Positions 5,772 to 8,750 of a stretch of DNA of 8,750 bases are shown here, one piece after another; the stretch's first letter is position 1; each line of letters begins with the position of its first letter. Origin of the DNA: an uncultured Eubacteriales bacterium (GTDB taxonomy: Bacteria; Bacillota; Clostridia; Christensenellales; Aristaeellaceae); NCBI GenBank assembly GCA_900548145.1, contig URJB01000076.1, forward strand, positions 1-8,750, read 5' to 3'. The notes under the pieces were generated by a model. That model did no database searches, was not told where the DNA came from, and worked only from the letters and a program-made list of their open reading frames with translations. Position numbers and translations under genes: made by a program.

Positions 5772-6721
5772 CGGAATCTTTCTGGAAAAAACGAATGCTT
5801 TATCTGGCGGCGCTGGGCTTTTGTCTCGGCGTGCTTCTCGGACAGCTGCTGCCGTTGGCACTACCGGCAGAGGAGCCGGCGGTTCAGGCGGCCTTTTCTT
5901 CCACAGCGGAGACGGCGCAGCCTGAACAGGAGCCGGAAGGAGAAAACCTGTTTGCCGCGCCTCGGCAGACCGACGCGGAAACGCCAGGCCCTTCTTCCGC
6001 GTCCGCAGGAAAGGCGGACGGATTTGTGCTGGAAGTCCTGAGTGGGGCGGCGGAGACGCAGACGAAGGGCCGCATTCTGATCTACCACACCCACACCTAC
6101 GAGGCCTACGAGCAGCAAACGGACGCGCCCTATGAGGAAACCACGAAATGGCGCACGGCGGACGAGCGCTTCAATATGGTGCGGGTGGGGGACGAGCTGG
6201 CGGCGCTATTGACCGGGCTGGGCTATGAGGTGGAGCACGACCGCACCGCTTTTGAACCGCCGGTGCTGGACAGTGCCTACACCCGCTCCCTGACCATGCT
6301 GCAGCAGCGTCTTGCGGCGGGGGAGCGTTATGATCTGATGATCGACCTGCATCGGGACGCTTATCCCGGAGGCAGTCAGGGTGGGGCCAACGCCGTGACG
6401 GTGGGTTCAGCCAAGCTGGCTCGGCTCATGCTGCTGGTGGGCAAGGGCGAGGGGCAGACGGGCCGGGGCTTTGATGAAAAGCCGGACTGGGAGGCCAACC
6501 TGCGCATCGCCCAGGCCGTGACGGACGCGGCGAACGCCCAGACCGAGGGCCTTTGCCGAAAGGTCATGCTCAAAGCGGGCCGTTTTAATCAGCATGTGCA
6601 GGTGGGCTGTCTGCTGGTGGAAGTGGGCAACAACCGAAACACGCTGGGGGAAGCGCTGGCTTCCATGCCCTATCTGGCCGACGCACTGGACGAAGCATGG
6701 AGCAGCCTGAAGGGCAACTAA
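5762..6721 (+). CDS. spoIIP: Stage II sporulation protein P, peptidoglycan hydrolase
   Basis: SpoIIP is a membrane-anchored amidase/endopeptidase that works with SpoIID and SpoIIM in the mother cell to thin septal peptidoglycan and drive engulfment of the forespore. The sequence shows a basic KKR then a membrane anchor (about 12-34), a low-complexity Pro/Glu/Ala linker (about 35-100) and the catalytic domain (about 103-319). Its hallmarks are LIYHTHTYEAY (106-116), IDLHRDA (194-200) and VEVGNNRNTLGEA (286-298). The His residues of the first two and the Glu of the third are the expected metal-binding and catalytic positions. At 319 residues it is shorter than the 401 of B. subtilis, mainly in the linker. 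The start is uncertain. GTG 5762 keeps the positive residues before the anchor, but AAAGG lies only two bases away. ATG 5795, giving 308 residues, would lose the basic residues. It follows gpr by 33 bp, as in Bacillus, where the two are neighbours. Confidence 0.92.
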   Translation: MIPTESFWKKRMLYLAALGFCLGVLLGQLLPLALPAEEPAVQAAFSSTAETAQPEQEPEGENLFAAPRQTDAETPGPSSASAGKADGFVLEVLSGAAETQTKGRILIYHTHTYEAYEQQTDAPYEETTKWRTADERFNMVRVGDELAALLTGLGYEVEHDRTAFEPPVLDSAYTRSLTMLQQRLAAGERYDLMIDLHRDAYPGGSQGGANAVTVGSAKLARLMLLVGKGEGQTGRGFDEKPDWEANLRIAQAVTDAANAQTEGLCRKVMLKAGRFNQHVQVGCLLVEVGNNRNTLGEALASMPYLADALDEAWSSLKGN

Positions 6722-6731
6722 ACGTTCCGAC

Positions 6732-6760
6732 TTGAAAAACCCGGCGCAAGCAGGTATAAT
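6732..6760 (+). promoter_or_regulatory. Strong sigma-A type promoter for murI-wecB
   Basis: TTGAAA (6732-6737, five of six consensus bases) and a perfect TATAAT (6755-6760) are separated by 17 bp. It begins 11 bases after the spoIIP stop. The start point is expected near 6767, giving a leader of about 42 nt to the TTG start at 6809. This makes murI-wecB independent of the sporulation genes upstream. Confidence 0.85.
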
Positions 6761-6774
6761 CTTCAAAGAATGAA

Positions 6775-6799
6775 CGGCGCTCCGCCGGGAATTTCGGAG
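6775..6799 (+). promoter_or_regulatory. murI leader with two exclusive folds over the RBS
   Basis: One fold pairs CGGCG (6775-6779) with CGCCG (6783-6787) around a three-base loop and leaves the ribosome-binding site free. The other pairs CTCCG (6780-6784) with CGGAG (6795-6799) and covers half of the Shine-Dalgarno GGAGGGG (6796-6802). They share bases 6783-6784, so only one can form at a time. Regulatory use is inference; no known riboswitch is recognised. Confidence 0.3.
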
Positions 6800-6808
6800 G
6801 GGTTTACC

Positions 6809-7618
6809 TTGGATCAACGTCCTGTCGGCCTGCTGGACAGCGGGCTGGGCGGAATCAGCGTATTGGGCGAGGCCCTGCGCCAGCTGCCAAATGAGGATTA
6901 TGTTTATTACGGCGATACCGCCAACGCGCCCTATGGGGACAAAACCCCGGAGGAGGTGCTGGGGCTGGTGCATCAGGCGGTGGAACGGCTGATTGAGCTG
7001 CGCTGCAAAGCCATCGTCATCGCGTGCAACACGGCTACCAGCGTTTCCGCCGGGAAGCTACGGCAGGAGCTGGCACTGCCCATTATCGGCATGGAACCGG
7101 CCTTGAAACCCGCCTCCCTGCTGCCGGGCGAGGGCAAAATTCTGGTCATGGCCACCCGGGTAACGCTGGCGCTGCCCAAGTTTCAGGCCTTGATGGCTCA
7201 ATACGGCCGGGATGCGGTGCCCGTGCCTTGTCCCGGCCTGATGGAATGCGTGGAGCGGGGCGAGTTGGAAGGCCCGCAGGTGACGGCGCTGCTGCGGCAA
7301 CTGCTGGGCCCGTGGCTTTCCCAGCCGGTGAAGGCGGTGGTGCTGGGCTGCACCCATTATCCATTCCTTCGCAAGGCCATCGCCGCTCTGTTTCCGGAGG
7401 GAACGCCCCTGATCGACGGCAACGCCGGTTCCGTCCGTCAGCTTCGGCGACGGCTGGAAGAAGAAGGGTTGCTCTCAAACCGGCAGGAGCCCGGACGGGT
7501 CACGTTCCTGTCCTCCAGCGAGGAGCCCTCGGTTTTACAGCGTATGCAGACGATGTTGGAGCTCTGCGCGAACGAAAGCAAATCCGCCCCCGAAGGCGAA
7601 AAAGAGGTACGTTCATGA
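6809..7618 (+). CDS. murI: Glutamate racemase
   Basis: MurI interconverts L- and D-glutamate in the cytoplasm and supplies D-Glu for the peptidoglycan stem peptide. The 269 residues match the family. Visible motifs are GLLDSGLGG (7-15, with the conserved Asp10), YYGDTANAPYG (33-43), ACNTATS (72-78) with catalytic Cys73, and GCTHYPFL (180-187) with catalytic Cys181. LIDGNAGSVR (201-210) lies near the end. The TTG start is preferred to the in-frame ATG at 6770 because GGAGGGG (6796-6802) sits six bases before it, the protein then begins where family members do, and the ATG is only about three bases past the predicted transcription start without a ribosome-binding site. The last codons overlap the next gene by ATGA, so translation is probably coupled. 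Confidence 0.97.
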   Translation: MDQRPVGLLDSGLGGISVLGEALRQLPNEDYVYYGDTANAPYGDKTPEEVLGLVHQAVERLIELRCKAIVIACNTATSVSAGKLRQELALPIIGMEPALKPASLLPGEGKILVMATRVTLALPKFQALMAQYGRDAVPVPCPGLMECVERGELEGPQVTALLRQLLGPWLSQPVKAVVLGCTHYPFLRKAIAALFPEGTPLIDGNAGSVRQLRRRLEEEGLLSNRQEPGRVTFLSSSEEPSVLQRMQTMLELCANESKSAPEGEKEVRS

Positions 7619-8709
7619 AGAAAGTCATGCTGATCTTCGGCACCCGGCCCGAAGCCATCAAAATGTGTCCGCTGGTGCTGGAGATGCGCAAGCATCCCGA
7701 ACTGGAAACGGTTGTCTGCGTTACGGGTCAACACCGGCAGATGCTGGATCAAATTCTGGAATGCTTCCACGTGGAGCCCAAGTACGATCTGAGCATCATG
7801 CAGAAAAATCAGACCCTGTTCGATGTGACCGTCAACATTCTCATCAGGGTCAAGGAAGTATTGGAAAACGAAAAGCCCGATGTGGTGCTGGTGCATGGCG
7901 ACACCTCCACCGCCTTTGTGACGGCGCTGGCCTGTTTTTATTTGCAGATCCCCGTGGGCCATGTGGAGGCGGGGCTGCGCACCTACAATCTGTATTCGCC
8001 CTTCCCGGAGGAATTCAACCGGCAGGCGGTTGACCTGATCTCCCAATATTATTTCGCCCCCACGGAGACCAGCCGTCAGAATCTTCTGAAGGAAGGCAAG
8101 CCGGACGAGAAAATTTTCGTGACCGGCAACACGGTCATCGACGCGCTGGCCACCACGGTGCGGCACGACTATCAGCATCCCGAGATCGAGTGGGCCAGGG
8201 GCAGCCGTCTGCTGCTGCTGACCGCCCACCGCCGGGAAAACCTGGGCGAACCCATGCGGGAGATGTTCACCGCCATTCGCCGCATTGTGGACGAGTTCCC
8301 GGACGTAAAGGTGATCTATCCCATGCATCTGAACCCCGTCGTGCGGGAGATGGCCCGCGCCTGCTTTGCGGGCGAGGAGCGGGTGCATCTGATCGAGCCG
8401 TTGGACGTGCTGGATTTCCACAACCTGATGGCACATTCCTACCTGATCCTGACCGACAGCGGCGGCATTCAGGAGGAAGCCCCCGCACTCGGCAAGCCGG
8501 TGCTGGTCATGCGGGATACCACCGAGCGCCCGGAGGGCGTAGCGGCGGGCACGCTGCGGCTGGTCGGTACGGACGAGCAGCAGATCTACGCCGCCGTTCG
8601 GGAGCTTCTGACCGACCCCGCCGCCTACCACCAGATGGAGCACGCCGTCAACCCCTACGGCGACGGCAAAGCCAGCCAATACATCTGCGACATCCTCAGC
8701 AGGGGGTGA
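7615..8709 (+). CDS. wecB: UDP-N-acetylglucosamine 2-epimerase, non-hydrolysing
   Basis: The enzyme interconverts UDP-GlcNAc and UDP-ManNAc in the cytoplasm. UDP-ManNAc feeds wall-polymer linkage units or other surface glycans; the B. subtilis equivalent is called mnaA. The 364 residues show FGTRPEAIKM (8-17), VTGQHRQM (36-43), LVHGDT (92-97), GHVEAGLRT (115-123), PFPEEFNR (129-136), LTAHRREN (202-209), TDSGGIQEEAP (280-290) and TTERPEG (302-308). All are family landmarks and the length is typical. AGAGG (7603-7607) lies seven bases before the ATG, whose ATGA overlaps the stop of murI, so both belong to the transcript from 6732-6760. The non-hydrolysing class is inferred from the intact motifs and lack of a fused kinase. 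What it feeds here is unknown, since no other wall-polymer gene is in view. Confidence 0.95.
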   Translation: MKKVMLIFGTRPEAIKMCPLVLEMRKHPELETVVCVTGQHRQMLDQILECFHVEPKYDLSIMQKNQTLFDVTVNILIRVKEVLENEKPDVVLVHGDTSTAFVTALACFYLQIPVGHVEAGLRTYNLYSPFPEEFNRQAVDLISQYYFAPTETSRQNLLKEGKPDEKIFVTGNTVIDALATTVRHDYQHPEIEWARGSRLLLLTAHRRENLGEPMREMFTAIRRIVDEFPDVKVIYPMHLNPVVREMARACFAGEERVHLIEPLDVLDFHNLMAHSYLILTDSGGIQEEAPALGKPVLVMRDTTERPEGVAAGTLRLVGTDEQQIYAAVRELLTDPAAYHQMEHAVNPYGDGKASQYICDILSRG

Positions 8710-8723
8710 CCCCCTGCACCCCC
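8702..8723 (+). terminator. GC hairpin over the wecB stop, possible terminator
   Basis: GGGGGTG (8702-8708) and CACCCCC (8717-8723) form a perfect seven-pair stem with an eight-base loop. The competing pair GGGGG (8702-8706) with CCCCC (8710-8714) closes over the TGA stop codon itself. No T tract follows, so it is not a canonical intrinsic terminator; it may act as a 3' end stabiliser or be part of a repeat. Confidence 0.45.
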
Positions 8724-8728
8724 GAACT

Positions 8729-8745
8729 GCGCGCCATGGGCGCGC
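8729..8745 (+). other. Second GC hairpin at right edge
   Basis: GCGCGCC (8729-8735) and GGCGCGC (8739-8745) pair perfectly around the three bases ATG. It begins five bases after the previous hairpin and is followed by CGGGG at the window end. Any T tract or further repeat would lie outside the window. Confidence 0.5.
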
Positions 8746-8750
8746 CGGGG

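Noticed and set aside
6770..6808. ATG at 6770 as the murI start
   Set aside because: It is about three bases from the predicted transcription start, has no ribosome-binding site, and adds 13 residues that family members lack.
7024..7614. Upstream extension of the epimerase frame through murI
   Set aside because: The region encodes MurI with all catalytic motifs in another frame. The epimerase family starts at the KKVMLIFGTRPE segment, preceded by a ribosome-binding site.

Overview
The window reads as chromosomal DNA of an endospore-forming Firmicute, most likely a GC-rich member of the Clostridia (gut lineages such as Oscillospiraceae would fit, but the family is a guess). The reasons are the adjacent sporulation genes gpr and spoIIP, the pairing of a PDZ/radical-SAM/DUF512 gene with der, strong Shine-Dalgarno sites, and frequent TTG or GTG starts. 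All seven genes are on the + strand. I see no tRNA, rRNA, CRISPR array, transposase, phage gene or toxin-antitoxin pair.

Layout: 1-185 is a leader that starts AT-rich, holds a small dyad and a bulged hairpin, and ends in a strong extended -10 promoter. 186-1916 encodes a large polytopic membrane protein that resembles GT-C type glycosyltransferases and has no assigned function. 1917-2044 holds a possible terminator and a second strong promoter whose 17-bp spacer is almost filled by a GC palindrome. That promoter drives the DUF512 radical-SAM gene (2045-3361) and, 24 bp on, der (3386-4726), a ribosome-assembly GTPase. After a 75-bp gap with an AT-rich hairpin come gpr (4802-5728), the spore protease that degrades SASPs at germination, and spoIIP (5762-6721), an engulfment peptidoglycan hydrolase. 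A third strong promoter at 6732-6760 drives murI (6809-7618, TTG start), overlapping by ATGA with a wecB/mnaA-type UDP-GlcNAc 2-epimerase (7615-8709). The window ends in two tandem GC-rich hairpins.

How the genes fit together: there are four blocks. One is an envelope-glycan candidate (the GT-C-like protein). One is a housekeeping pair (DUF512 protein and Der). One is a sporulation pair (SpoIIP for engulfment, GPR for germination). One is a wall-precursor pair (D-glutamate for peptidoglycan, UDP-ManNAc for wall polymers). The three sigma-A type promoters all have 17-bp spacers and stand before the first, second and fourth blocks. The sporulation pair has no visible sigma-A promoter, as expected if sporulation sigma factors drive it.

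I did not find a convincing undescribed multi-gene system. The best leads are the uncharacterised DUF512 protein, the GT-C-like protein, the spacer palindrome, the compact GPR with an unusually short propeptide, and the tandem hairpins at the right edge.
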